A DNA stretch of 64,000 bases from Paracoccaceae bacterium (GTDB lineage: Bacteria > Pseudomonadota > Alphaproteobacteria > Rhodobacterales > Rhodobacteraceae), in NCBI GenBank assembly GCA_024304985.1, contig JAMWZC010000011.1, positions 1 through 64,000 on the forward strand, written 5' to 3'. The notes under the pieces are model-generated. The model did no database searches and was not told where the DNA came from. It saw only the letters and a program-made list of their open reading frames with translations. Each line of letters starts with the position of its first letter. Position 1 is the stretch's first letter. Position numbers and translations under genes: made by a program. Shown here piece after piece: positions 1 through 7,950 of the stretch.

Positions 1-233
1 AAGAGACAGGGGGCGTTGCTGCCGGGGGGGACCAGATCGGGCAGATCCCACATCAGGCTGACGCCCTGAAACGCGGCCTCATGCGTGGCGCGGGACACGC
101 CTGCAGCACGGGCGCGGGGCCAGACGGTGTCATCCAGCCATGTGCGGAACTGCCGTTCCACGGCGGCGCGGTCCTGCGCCATCACGGGCGGGGCGGGCAG
201 AAGCAGGAGCAGGGCAAGGATCAGGGCGCGCAT
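1..233 (-). CDS. Lytic murein transglycosylase, N-terminal part only
   Basis: Only the first 77 or so residues are inside the window; the gene runs off the left edge. The start ATG (plus-strand cat at 231-233) is followed by a clear Sec signal peptide (MRALILALLLLLPAPPVMAQ), then residues such as FRTWLDDTVWPRARAAGVS. In Rhodobacterales this is how periplasmic lytic transglycosylases of the MltB/SLT_2 type begin; these enzymes cleave the MurNAc-GlcNAc bond of peptidoglycan. The catalytic Glu lies outside the window, so the family call rests on the N-terminal pattern alone. The gene starts 47 bp downstream of the tdk stop on the same strand and may be co-transcribed with it. Confidence 0.6.
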   Translation of the reverse strand, partial: MRALILALLLLLPAPPVMAQDRAAVERQFRTWLDDTVWPRARAAGVSRATHEAAFQGVSLMWDLPDLVPPGSNAPCL

Positions 234-280
234 GGGGACTCCGTCATGTGCGGCGAGCCTAGCACGCGGGATGCGGGGCG

Positions 281-877
281 TCAGCCTTGTGTCTTGGGGC
301 GGTCGCCCACGGCTTCACGCCAGTGGATGCGGCAAAGGCTTTCATAGCTTTCATTGCCACCGATGAAGACCTGCGCGCCATCGGTCAGCGCGCGGCCGTC
401 GGGGCCTTTGCGCACGACCATCGTGGCCTTCTTGCCGCAATGGCAGATCGTGCGGACTTCGCGCAATTCATCGGCCAGCGCCAGAAGCGTGGCCGAGCCG
501 GGGAAGAGTTCGCCCCGGAAATCGACGCGCAGACCATAGCACATGACGGGCACGCCCAGATCATCGACGGCGCGGGCCAGATCCCAGACCTGCGCGGGTT
601 CCAGAAACTGCGCCTCGTCGATGAATACGCAGGCGATGGGGGCCGCGTCCAGTCGCGCGGCCAGCCGTGCAAAGAGGTTGTCGCCGGGGGCGAATGTATC
701 CGCTTCCTGCCCGATGCCGATGCGCGAGGCGACGCGGCCATGGCCCGCGCGCCCGTCCACTTGCGCTGTCAACAGATAGGTCTGCATCCCGCGTTCGCGG
801 TAGTTGTGCGAGGCTTGCAGCAGGACAGTGGATTTGCCCGCGTTCATGGTGGAGTAATGGAAATAGAGCTTGGCCAT
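281..877 (-). CDS. tdk: Thymidine kinase
   Basis: 198 aa, the normal length for a type II thymidine kinase. It phosphorylates thymidine to dTMP with ATP in the pyrimidine salvage pathway. The P-loop MNAGKST is at residues 11-17. FIDEAQF (about 85-91) carries the catalytic Glu88. A zinc lasso is formed by C145 and C147 (CHCGKK) together with C182 and H185 (CRIHW). YESLCR near the C terminus belongs to the lid that closes over the thymine. The start ATG at 877 needs no adjustment. It is unlinked to the nucleoside salvage operon at 52.7-58.3 kb but acts in the same metabolism. Family assignment is secure. Confidence 0.95.
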   Translation of the reverse strand: MAKLYFHYSTMNAGKSTVLLQASHNYRERGMQTYLLTAQVDGRAGHGRVASRIGIGQEADTFAPGDNLFARLAARLDAAPIACVFIDEAQFLEPAQVWDLARAVDDLGVPVMCYGLRVDFRGELFPGSATLLALADELREVRTICHCGKKATMVVRKGPDGRALTDGAQVFIGGNESYESLCRIHWREAVGDRPKTQG

Positions 878-1226
878 GGGCGCGATCTAGCCGCCGGGGC
901 GGGGCAAAGGCAAGCCATCAGAGCGTGAGCTGCCTTGTTCAATCCGTCGCATCTTTTGCCCTATCGGGCCTCATCCCCTCCGACCGGGTGAGAACGCGAC
1001 GGATCTAAACAAACCCCGCTGGAGATACGGGGACACTCGTTAACGCTGCAGCCAAACGCAGCCATGACATTATATAACCAATGGTGGAAAAAGTATTAAC
1101 AGTTTTTGCCCGCGCCATGGACATTGATACGTTGGCGCAGAAATGTCACATGCGTTGTTCATGCATTAAATGACCAGATCCAATGATCATTTAATGCATG
1201 GTTTTTCAGGGGCCTTGCCGGTCGGG
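878..1226. promoter_or_regulatory. tdk upstream / carB downstream region with a 14-bp inverted repeat
   Basis: 349 bp without a convincing gene, between the carB stop and the tdk start (both on the minus strand). The stretch around 1020-1200 is much richer in A+T than its surroundings. It contains a perfect inverted repeat, CATGCATTAAATGA at 1160-1173 and its complement at 1187-1200, separated by 13 nt and followed on the plus strand by GTTTTT. This may act as a terminator for carB or as an operator/promoter element for tdk; the sequence does not decide between them. Confidence 0.4.
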
Positions 1227-4200
1227 TCAGCCTTGCAGCGGCATTACGGTGAAATCGCCTTCTTCGCGGGCGCGCATGGCCAGGGCTGCAGCATGGCTAC
1301 CCGCTGCGGTTGTGAAGTAGGGGATCTTGTCGTAAAGCGCGACCTTGCGGATCTCGCGGCTGTCTTCGACGGCCTGCGCGCCTTCGGTCGTGTTCATGAC
1401 CAGCGTGATGCCGCCGTCCTTGAGCATGTCCACCACATTGGGGCGCCCCTCATAGACCTTGTTCACCACGTCGCAGGCGACGCCGTTCTCCTCAAGCCAT
1501 GCGGCGGTGCCGCGTGTGGCGACAATCGTCAGACCCAGCGCCGTGACGATCTGCGCGGCCTCGACCATATCGGCGGTCTTGTCGGCGTCGCGGATCGAGA
1601 TGAACACCTTGCCTTCGCGCGGCAGATCGGTGCCGGCCCCCAACTGCGCCTTGAGGAAGGCGAGCGGGAAGGACACGTCCCAGCCCATCACCTCGCCGGT
1701 CGAGCGCATTTCCGGGCCAAGGATCGTGTCGACGCCGGGGAAGCGGGCGAAGGGCAGCACCGCCTCCTTGACCGAGAACCAAGGCATCGCCGGATCGGCC
1801 AGAGTCAGCGGATCGGCCATGGGCAGGGTGCCGGGCTTGGCGTCCGCAGGATAGGGGCCGCGATGGGGGAAGTTCGACATCGGCTCCCCTGCCATGAGAC
1901 GCGCGGCGATCGAGGCGATGGCGGAATCTGTTGCCTTGGCCACGAAAGGCACGGTGCGCGAGGCGCGGGGGTTCACCTCGATCAGATACACCTCGTCGTC
2001 CTTGATCGCGAATTGCACGTTCATCAGGCCGACAACGCCAAGGGCCAGCGCCAGTGCTTCGGTCTGTTTGTGAACCTCGTCGATGATGTGCCGGGGCAGG
2101 GAGTAGGGGGGCAGCGAACAGGCGCTGTCGCCGGAATGCACACCCGCTTCCTCGATATGCTGCATCAGGCCCGCCACATGCACGGTCTTGCCATCGCAGA
2201 GCGCGTCCACATCCATTTCCACGGCACCTGACAGATAGCTGTCGAGCAGGACGGGGCTGTCGCCCGACACGACCACGGCCTCGCGTATGTAGCGTTCCAG
2301 ATGGGCCATGTCGCGCACGATCTCCATCGCGCGGCCACCCAGCACGTAGGAGGGGCGGATCACCAGCGGGAAGCCGATATCTTCGGCAATGGTCAGCGCC
2401 TGCGCGTCGGTGGAGGCGATGCCGTTGCGCGGCTGTTTCAGACCAAGACGCTGGACAAGCTGCTGGAACCGCTCGCGGTCTTCGGCAAGGTCGATGGCGT
2501 CGGGCGTGGTGCCAAGGATGGGGATACCTTCCTCGTAAAGCGCATTCGCCAGTTTCAGCGGGGTCTGGCCGCCGAACTGGACGATCACGCCGTGCAACGT
2601 GCCGTTGGTCTGTTCGACCCGCAGGATTTCCATCACATGCTCGAAGGTCAGCGGTTCGAAATAGAGCCGGTCCGACGTGTCATAGTCGGTGGACACCGTT
2701 TCCGGGTTGCAGTTGATCATGATGGTTTCATAGCCCACGTCCGACAGCGCAAAGCAGGCGTGGCAGCAGCAATAATCGAACTCGATCCCCTGACCGATGC
2801 GGTTGGGGCCGCCGCCCAGAATGACCACTTTCTTGCGGTCAGAGGGGCGGGCTTCGCATTCCACATCGCCCATCGCGGGGGCCTCATAGGTGGAATACAT
2901 GTAAGGCGTCTGCGCTTCGAACTCGGCGCCGCAGGTGTCGATCCGCTTGAACACGGCATTGACCCCAAGGTTCTGGCGGGCGCGGCGGACGTTCGCTTCG
3001 GTCCGGCCTGTCAGATGGGCCAGACGCGCGTCGGTAAAGCCCATCATCTTGAGCTTGCGCAGACCGTATTCGGTGACAGGCAGGCCCTCGCGGCGCACGA
3101 TGTCCTCGGCCTCGACGATTTCGCGGATACGGGCCAGGAACCACGGATCGAACATGGTGGTCGCGTGGATTTCGTCATCGGTCAGGCCGTGGCGCATGGC
3201 CTGCGCGATGGTGCGCATCCGGTCGGGCGTGGCCTTGGAGATGGCCTTGATCACGGCGGATTTCTCGGGTGCGCCCTCGATCTCGACCTCGTCAAAGCCG
3301 GTCAGGCCGGTTTCCATCGAGGCCAGCGCCTTTTGCAACGATTCGTGGATGGTGCGGCCAATGGCCATCGCCTCGCCCACGGATTTCATCGCGGTGGTCA
3401 GGTTGGGCTGGCTGCCGGGGAATTTCTCAAAGGCGAAGCGGGGGATCTTGGTCACGACATAGTCGATCGTCGGCTCGAAGCTGGCAGGCGTCACCTTGGT
3501 GATGTCATTGTCCAACTCGTCCAGCGTATAGCCCACTGCCAGTTTCGCCGCGATCTTGGCAATCGGGAAACCCGTCGCCTTGGAGGCCAGCGCGGATGAA
3601 CGCGACACACGCGGGTTCATCTCGATCACGACCATGCGGCCATCGGCGGGGTTGATCGCCCATTGCACGTTCGAGCCGCCGGTTTCCACGCCAATCTCGC
3701 GCAGAACGGCGATCGAGCCGTTGCGCATGATCTGATATTCCTTGTCGGTCAGCGTCAGGGCGGGGGCGACGGTGATCGAATCGCCCGTATGCACCCCCAT
3801 CGGATCGACGTTTTCGATCGAGCAGACGATGATGGCGTTGTCGGCCTTGTCGCGGACCACCTCCATCTCGAACTCTTTCCAGCCGAGCAGGGATTCATCG
3901 ACCAGAATCTGCGCCATGGGCGAGGCTTCCAGACCGGACCGGCAGTAATATTCATAATCGTCGCGGTTATAGGCCACGCCACCGCCGGTGCCGCCAAGGG
4001 TGAAGGCAGGTCGGATGATGGCGGGCAGGCCGATCTCTTCCAGCGCGTCCATGGCCTGTTTCAGACCGGCGGCGATATCGTATTTGCCGTTCTCCTTCTT
4101 GGGGGCGGCGACGATGGTGGCCTTGGGGTTCTCCAGACCGATGCGGTCCATCGCTTCGCGGAAAAGTTTGCGATCCTCGGCCATTTCAATGGCCTGACGG

Positions 4201-4556
4201 TTCGCGCCGATCAGTTCCACGCCGAATTTCTCAAGCACGCCCATGTCCGCCAGCGCGAGACTGGTGTTCAGGCCGGTTTGCCCGCCCATCGTGGGCAGCA
4301 GCGCGTCGGGGCGTTCCTTTTCGATGATCTTGGCCACAACCTCGGGGGTGATCGGCTCGATATAGGTGGCGTCGGCCAGACCCGGATCGGTCATGATCGT
4401 CGCGGGGTTCGAGTTGACGAGGATGACCCGGTAGCCTTCCTCGCGCAGCGCCTTGCAGGCTTGCGCGCCGGAATAGTCGAATTCGCAGGCCTGTCCGATC
4501 ACGATGGGACCGGCTCCGATGATCATGATGGAGGAGATATCGGTTCTTTTCGGCAT
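1227..4556 (-). CDS. carB: Carbamoyl-phosphate synthase large subunit
   Basis: 1109 aa, starting [17 protein letters not shown]. The ATG at 4556 was chosen over an in-frame ATG 102 bp further upstream because the family starts here and an AAGGGGA ribosome-binding site lies just before it. The protein makes carbamoyl phosphate from bicarbonate, ammonia (delivered by CarA) and two ATP, feeding arginine and pyrimidine synthesis. Two homologous ATP-grasp halves are visible (about residues 10-400 and 560-930, each with a [10 protein letters not shown] or GAGPIVIGQ type start). They are separated by an oligomerisation region and followed by a C-terminal MGS-like allosteric domain from about 955. 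carA is not in the window. Identity is certain. Confidence 0.97.
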   Translation of the reverse strand: MPKRTDISSIMIIGAGPIVIGQACEFDYSGAQACKALREEGYRVILVNSNPATIMTDPGLADATYIEPITPEVVAKIIEKERPDALLPTMGGQTGLNTSLALADMGVLEKFGVELIGANRQAIEMAEDRKLFREAMDRIGLENPKATIVAAPKKENGKYDIAAGLKQAMDALEEIGLPAIIRPAFTLGGTGGGVAYNRDDYEYYCRSGLEASPMAQILVDESLLGWKEFEMEVVRDKADNAIIVCSIENVDPMGVHTGDSITVAPALTLTDKEYQIMRNGSIAVLREIGVETGGSNVQWAINPADGRMVVIEMNPRVSRSSALASKATGFPIAKIAAKLAVGYTLDELDNDITKVTPASFEPTIDYVVTKIPRFAFEKFPGSQPNLTTAMKSVGEAMAIGRTIHESLQKALASMETGLTGFDEVEIEGAPEKSAVIKAISKATPDRMRTIAQAMRHGLTDDEIHATTMFDPWFLARIREIVEAEDIVRREGLPVTEYGLRKLKMMGFTDARLAHLTGRTEANVRRARQNLGVNAVFKRIDTCGAEFEAQTPYMYSTYEAPAMGDVECEARPSDRKKVVILGGGPNRIGQGIEFDYCCCHACFALSDVGYETIMINCNPETVSTDYDTSDRLYFEPLTFEHVMEILRVEQTNGTLHGVIVQFGGQTPLKLANALYEEGIPILGTTPDAIDLAEDRERFQQLVQRLGLKQPRNGIASTDAQALTIAEDIGFPLVIRPSYVLGGRAMEIVRDMAHLERYIREAVVVSGDSPVLLDSYLSGAVEMDVDALCDGKTVHVAGLMQHIEEAGVHSGDSACSLPPYSLPRHIIDEVHKQTEALALALGVVGLMNVQFAIKDDEVYLIEVNPRASRTVPFVAKATDSAIASIAARLMAGEPMSNFPHRGPYPADAKPGTLPMADPLTLADPAMPWFSVKEAVLPFARFPGVDTILGPEMRSTGEVMGWDVSFPLAFLKAQLGAGTDLPREGKVFISIRDADKTADMVEAAQIVTALGLTIVATRGTAAWLEENGVACDVVNKVYEGRPNVVDMLKDGGITLVMNTTEGAQAVEDSREIRKVALYDKIPYFTTAAGSHAAALAMRAREEGDFTVMPLQG

Positions 4557-4749
4557 GTCGGTCCCCTTATGGCGCGGCGCATCAGGGAGGTGGCGCCCGC
4601 GCGGCAGCATGGCGCAGCGGGGCAGCCCCGCGCGCAAATTCTCGTGGGTTATAGACATCCCAAGATGCGGCGCAAGCCCTGTTTGGCGGTGGAAACTTCG
4701 GTTTTTTCGCAGGGCCCGCAGCCCTTGAATTCATGAATTTGCATACTTA

Positions 4750-4767
4750 TGTCAACTTTGATTGACA
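4750..4767. promoter_or_regulatory. PpsR/CrtJ-type box upstream of bchJ-1
   Basis: The sequence TGTCAACTTTGATTGACA fits the TGT-N12-ACA consensus recognised by the aerobic photosynthesis repressor PpsR/CrtJ. It lies in an A+T-rich gap between carB and the bch cluster, about 115 bp upstream of the leader ORF and 150 bp upstream of bchJ-1. An exact reverse-complement copy lies before bchE at 5550-5567. The consensus match is seen; PpsR binding is inferred. Confidence 0.7.
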
Positions 4768-4880
4768 AGTTCGGGTCATGGTTGGCGTTGCGACGCCGCT
4801 TTTTCCTTTTTAACCCATCTTCGCTTTCGATGAGGAAACTGTCCCGTCCCATCACATGGGCGCGGAGGGAAGGAACCTAC

Positions 4881-4922
4881 ATGGCACCGCCGCTTCGGCA
4901 GCTGCAAGGATATCGACCATGA
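4881..4922 (+). CDS. 13-codon leader ORF coupled to bchJ-1
   Basis: A short ORF encodes MAPPLRQLQGYRP and stops with a TGA that shares an ATGA overlap with the bchJ-1 start at 4919. It has the better ribosome-binding site of the two: a purine run GGAGGGAAGGA at 4864-4874, six bases before its ATG. The downstream bchJ-1 ATG has only a modest AAGGA at 4907-4911. This is the arrangement of a translationally coupled leader peptide. There is no homologue to recognise and no run of a single amino acid that would suggest classical attenuation. Whether it is translated is unknown. Confidence 0.4.
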   Translation: MAPPLRQLQGYRP

Positions 4923-5545
4923 CCGCCCCTACGGCCGGTTTGCTGCGCGCGCCCCGCCGCAAGGGCATGATGGGGTCGCAGACGGTTTTGCCGCTGGTCG
5001 CGGCGGTCGAGCGGAGGCTGGGCACAGAGGCTGTGGCACAGCTTCTGGATGAGGCGCGTTTCCTGCACCTGCCCGATCCGGGCGAGCCCGTGCGTGAACG
5101 GCAGGTGGCGGTTCTGCACCAGTCGCTGCGCCGCAACCATCCCGACACGGCGGAAGAGATTCAGCGCGAGGCAGCCCGCGACGCGGTGGAATGGATCATG
5201 GCCAACCGGATGCCTGCGCGGGCGCGTCTGTTGCTGACGAATATGCCCTATCCTCTGGCCGTCTGGATGCTGGGGCGGCATGCGGTGCAGAACGCCTGGA
5301 CCTTTGGCGGCTCGGGCAAGTTCAGCATTCTGGGGACCAACGAATTCCAGTTGATCGACAACCCGACTGTGCGCGGGGAGCACAGCGCCAGTCCTATCTG
5401 TGTCTGGCACGAGGAATTGTTCCAGCACACTTTCCGCCGGATGGCGCATAGCCGCCTGCGCTGCGTCGAGACGTCCTGCATGGCCGCCGGGGCCGATGCC
5501 TGTCGATTCCGGCTGGAAATGGAGCCCGCCCCCTCGGGCGCTTGA
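4919..5545 (+). CDS. bchJ: BchJ-like V4R domain protein, copy 1
   Basis: 208 aa from the ATG at 4919 (MTAPTAGLLRAPRRKGMMG), preceded by AAGGA. The C-terminal half is a V4R (4-vinyl reductase) domain, with the pattern NAWTFGGSGKF, then CVWHEELFQHTFRRM, then LRCVETSCMAAGADACRF. BchJ was first called a divinyl reductase. Divinyl reduction is now credited to BciA/BciB, and BchJ is thought to help the BchE step, perhaps by handling the porphyrin substrate. It stands 63 bp before bchE, in the same direction. It aligns well with the second copy at 7277, sharing the NAWTF.GSG, C.WH and CVET signatures, but has a longer N terminus. Family is secure; the exact role is not. Confidence 0.85.
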   Translation: MTAPTAGLLRAPRRKGMMGSQTVLPLVAAVERRLGTEAVAQLLDEARFLHLPDPGEPVRERQVAVLHQSLRRNHPDTAEEIQREAARDAVEWIMANRMPARARLLLTNMPYPLAVWMLGRHAVQNAWTFGGSGKFSILGTNEFQLIDNPTVRGEHSASPICVWHEELFQHTFRRMAHSRLRCVETSCMAAGADACRFRLEMEPAPSGA

Positions 5546-5555
5546 TCTGTGTCAA
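5542..5555. promoter_or_regulatory. FnrL-type box overlapping the bchE PpsR site
   Basis: TTGATCTGTGTCAA matches the FNR-family pattern TTGAT-N4-ATCAA at nine of ten fixed positions, with G for A in the second half. It overlaps the bchJ-1 stop codon (TGA at 5543-5545) and runs into the TGT-N12-ACA box. A box of the same form, TTGAT-N4-GTCAA, lies at 15758. FnrL activates bchE-type genes under low oxygen in Rhodobacter, so the position makes sense, but binding is inferred. Confidence 0.5.
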
Positions 5556-5567
5556 TCAAAGTTGACA
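5550..5567. promoter_or_regulatory. PpsR/CrtJ-type box upstream of bchE
   Basis: TGTCAATCAAAGTTGACA fits TGT-N12-ACA and lies 41 bp before the bchE start. It is the exact reverse complement of the box at 4750-4767, so the two flank bchJ-1 in opposite orientation. Two PpsR boxes could allow cooperative or looped repression across bchJ-1. Confidence 0.7.
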
Positions 5568-5608
5568 TTTAATGTGTCAGATTTCCTGAAAATCTCAGGG
5601 AGTCTGCC

Positions 5609-7273
5609 ATGCGCATTCTGTTCGTTCACCCCAATTACCGCTCGGGCGGGGCCGAGATCGCCGGAACCTGGCCGCCTGCCTGGGTGGCCTATCTGACAGG
5701 CAGCCTGCGACGTGCGGGTTTCGACGACATCCATTTCATTGACGCGATGACCGACAATATTGCGGATGACGATCTGGCGCGGCGGATGGCGGCGCTGGAC
5801 CCGGATGTGGTGGGCGTCACCTCGATCACACCGTCGATCTACCGGGCCGAGGACGTCTTGAGGCTGGCGCGCGATCATTGCCCGCGCGCGGTGCGGATGA
5901 TGGGGGGCGTGCATGCGACCTTCATGTTCAAGCAGGTCCTGTCCGAGGCCCCTTGGGTCGATGTGATCGTGCGCGGCGAGGGTGAGGAGATCCTGACCGA
6001 GTTGATGTTGACAGTCGAGGATGGCCGCTGGCCTGCGGATCGTCACAAGATCAAAGGCATTGCCTTTGCGGAAGGTGATCAGATCGTGGCCACGCCCGCC
6101 GCCAGCACGGTCAAGGATCTGGACGGGATTGATCCGGACTGGTCGATTCTGGAGTGGGAGAAATACAAATACATCCCCCTGAACACCCGCGTCGCCATTC
6201 CGAACCTTGCGCGGGGCTGTCCCTTTACCTGTTCATTCTGCTCGCAATGGAAATTCTGGCGCGATTACCGCGTGCGCGATCCGAAAAAGGTCGTGGACGA
6301 GATCGAGAACCTTGTGAACAATCACGGCGTCGGCTTCTTCATCCTTGCCGACGAGGAACCCACGATCAACCGCAAGAAATTCATCGAATTCTGTCAGGAG
6401 TTGATCGACCGTGGCCTGCCGGACCGGGTGAAATGGGGCATCAACACCCGCGTCACCGATATCTACCGCGACAAGGACCTGCTGAAATTCTATCGCAAGG
6501 CGGGGCTGGTGCATGTGTCCCTTGGCACCGAGGCGGCGGCGCAGATGAAGCTGGATATCTTCAACAAGGAGACGAAGGTCGAAGAGAACAAGACCGCGAT
6601 CCGCCTGCTGCGCGAGGCTGATATTCTGGTGGAGGCGCAGTTCATCGTGGGGCTGGACAACGAGACGCCAGAGACGCTGGAAGAAACCTACAAGATGGCC
6701 TGGGACTGGCAGCCCGATCTGGCGAACTGGTCGATGTATACGCCCTGGCCTTTTACCCCATTGTTTCAGGAGTTGAAGGATCAGGTCGAGGTCTTCGATT
6801 TCAGCCGATACAATTTCGTGACGCCCATCATGAAACCTGCCGCCATGACGCGGGGCGAGCTGCTGGACGGGGTGATGAACAATTACCGCCGCTTCTACAT
6901 GAAAAAGGCGCTGTTCCATTACCCGTGGCGCGGCACCGGGTTTCGGCGGCGCTATCTGCTGGGATGCCTGCATGCCTTTCTGAAGGCCGGGTTCGCGCGC
7001 ACCTTCTATGATCTGGGCAAGGTCGGCTATACGGGGCCGCAGTCCAAGAACAAGCTGGATTTCCATTTCGACGAGACCCGCACCATCGCCGAGGCGCAGA
7101 TGGAGGATTGGGAAGCCTCGGCCGACAAGGCCGCGCGGGCTGCCGAACGCCGCGTGGCGCTGCGCGCGCAAGGCAAGGAGCGCGCGGTGGAGCGGGCCAA
7201 GGGGTTCAAGATGCCCAACGGGGCCGAGGTGAAAGCCTGCGGCGGCGGGGCTGATCAGATGGAGGATGTCTGA
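5609..7273 (+). CDS. bchE: Mg-protoporphyrin IX monomethyl ester anaerobic oxidative cyclase
   Basis: 554 aa, the usual BchE length. It forms the fifth (isocyclic) ring of bacteriochlorophyll without oxygen, using cobalamin and radical-SAM chemistry with the keto oxygen coming from water. The N-terminal ~130 residues form a B12-binding fold ([10 protein letters not shown], then [10 protein letters not shown] and MMGGVHATF). The radical-SAM Fe-S motif CX3CX2C is C204-C208-C211 (CPFTCSFC). The C-terminal tail is charged and helical. The start ATG at 5609 has GGGAG just upstream. The two bchJ copies lie on either side, bchJ-2 only 3 bp after the stop, so bchE-bchJ-2 is an operon. Candidate PpsR and FnrL boxes precede it. 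bchG, which follows bchEJ in Rhodobacter capsulatus, is absent here. Confidence 0.93.
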   Translation: MRILFVHPNYRSGGAEIAGTWPPAWVAYLTGSLRRAGFDDIHFIDAMTDNIADDDLARRMAALDPDVVGVTSITPSIYRAEDVLRLARDHCPRAVRMMGGVHATFMFKQVLSEAPWVDVIVRGEGEEILTELMLTVEDGRWPADRHKIKGIAFAEGDQIVATPAASTVKDLDGIDPDWSILEWEKYKYIPLNTRVAIPNLARGCPFTCSFCSQWKFWRDYRVRDPKKVVDEIENLVNNHGVGFFILADEEPTINRKKFIEFCQELIDRGLPDRVKWGINTRVTDIYRDKDLLKFYRKAGLVHVSLGTEAAAQMKLDIFNKETKVEENKTAIRLLREADILVEAQFIVGLDNETPETLEETYKMAWDWQPDLANWSMYTPWPFTPLFQELKDQVEVFDFSRYNFVTPIMKPAAMTRGELLDGVMNNYRRFYMKKALFHYPWRGTGFRRRYLLGCLHAFLKAGFARTFYDLGKVGYTGPQSKNKLDFHFDETRTIAEAQMEDWEASADKAARAAERRVALRAQGKERAVERAKGFKMPNGAEVKACGGGADQMEDV

Positions 7274-7276
7274 TCC

Positions 7277-7864
7277 ATGCAGGTGCCGGGGACGGGGCTG
7301 ATCGGGCCGAATGCGGTGCTGCAACTGGTGCCGCTGCTGGACCGGGCGGGCGGGTCTGACTGGCGCGCGGTGCTGATGGCGCAAGCGGGGATTGCGGCGC
7401 TGCCCGATGGCAGCGGCATGATCCCCGAAGGTCCCGTGGCGCGGCTGCATCAGGCGATGCGCCGCGACCGGCCCGATCTGGCGCCGGGCCTTGGCTGGAA
7501 GGCAGGGCTGGCGACGGGAGATTACATTCTGGCCCATCGCATCCCGCGGGCTGTGCAAATGCTGCTGAGGGCGCTGCCGTGGCGGATCTCGGCGCGGGTG
7601 CTGTCACAGGCGATTGCCCGCAATGCCTGGACCTTCGCCGGATCAGGGCAGTTTCTTGTGATCACGCCGCAGGTGTTCGAACTGCGCGCCAACCCCCTGT
7701 TGCGGGGCGAGGTGGCGGATCATCCGGTCTGCGACTGGCACCGGGGCGTCTTTACGCGGCTCTATCAGCGCCTTGTTCATCCGGCCCTGACCTGTGTCGA
7801 GACACGCTGTTGCGCCATGGGGCATGCCTCCTGTCGGTTCGAGATGCGCCGGGATACACGCTGA
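7277..7864 (+). CDS. bchJ: BchJ-like V4R domain protein, copy 2
   Basis: 195 aa, starting 3 bp after bchE with GGAGGA upstream. Like copy 1 it ends in a V4R domain: NAWTFAGSGQF, then CDWHRGVFTRLYQRL, then LTCVETRCCAMGHASCRFEM. Both copies keep the two C-terminal Cys clusters (CVETxCC or CVETSC, then CRF). The N-terminal helical part (LIGPNAVLQLVPLLDRAGG) is typical of BchJ. By gene order this is the classical bchE-bchJ partner, which makes copy 1 the extra one. Family is secure. Whether the two differ in function, for example by forming a heterodimer, cannot be told from the sequence. Confidence 0.87.
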   Translation: MQVPGTGLIGPNAVLQLVPLLDRAGGSDWRAVLMAQAGIAALPDGSGMIPEGPVARLHQAMRRDRPDLAPGLGWKAGLATGDYILAHRIPRAVQMLLRALPWRISARVLSQAIARNAWTFAGSGQFLVITPQVFELRANPLLRGEVADHPVCDWHRGVFTRLYQRLVHPALTCVETRCCAMGHASCRFEMRRDTR

Positions 7865-7888
7865 GCGCCATGTTTTCGGGCTGATCCC

Positions 7889-7917
7889 TTGACTTCCAAG
7901 CGCGGGCGCGGTGTATC
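7889..7917 (+). promoter_or_regulatory. Sigma-70 type promoter for aspS
   Basis: TTGACT at 7889-7894, a 17-nt spacer and TGTATC at 7912-7917 lie 33 bp before the aspS start. Spacing is ideal; the -10 hexamer is imperfect, as is common in this order. Confidence 0.45.
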
Positions 7918-7950
7918 GGGCCAACCGATTTACCCCGAAGGGACCGTCCC

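Noticed and set aside
1063-1098. Tiny plus-strand frame MTLYNQWWKKY in the tdk/carB gap, looking like a Trp leader peptide
   Set aside because: No ribosome-binding site, no terminator/antiterminator pair after it, and no trp gene downstream; the next plus-strand DNA is antisense to carB.
4649-4855. 68-codon open frame on the minus strand between carB and the bch cluster
   Set aside because: It covers the PpsR-type box and presumed promoter of the bch cluster, has a lysine/arginine-rich composition without family resemblance, and lacks a ribosome-binding site.
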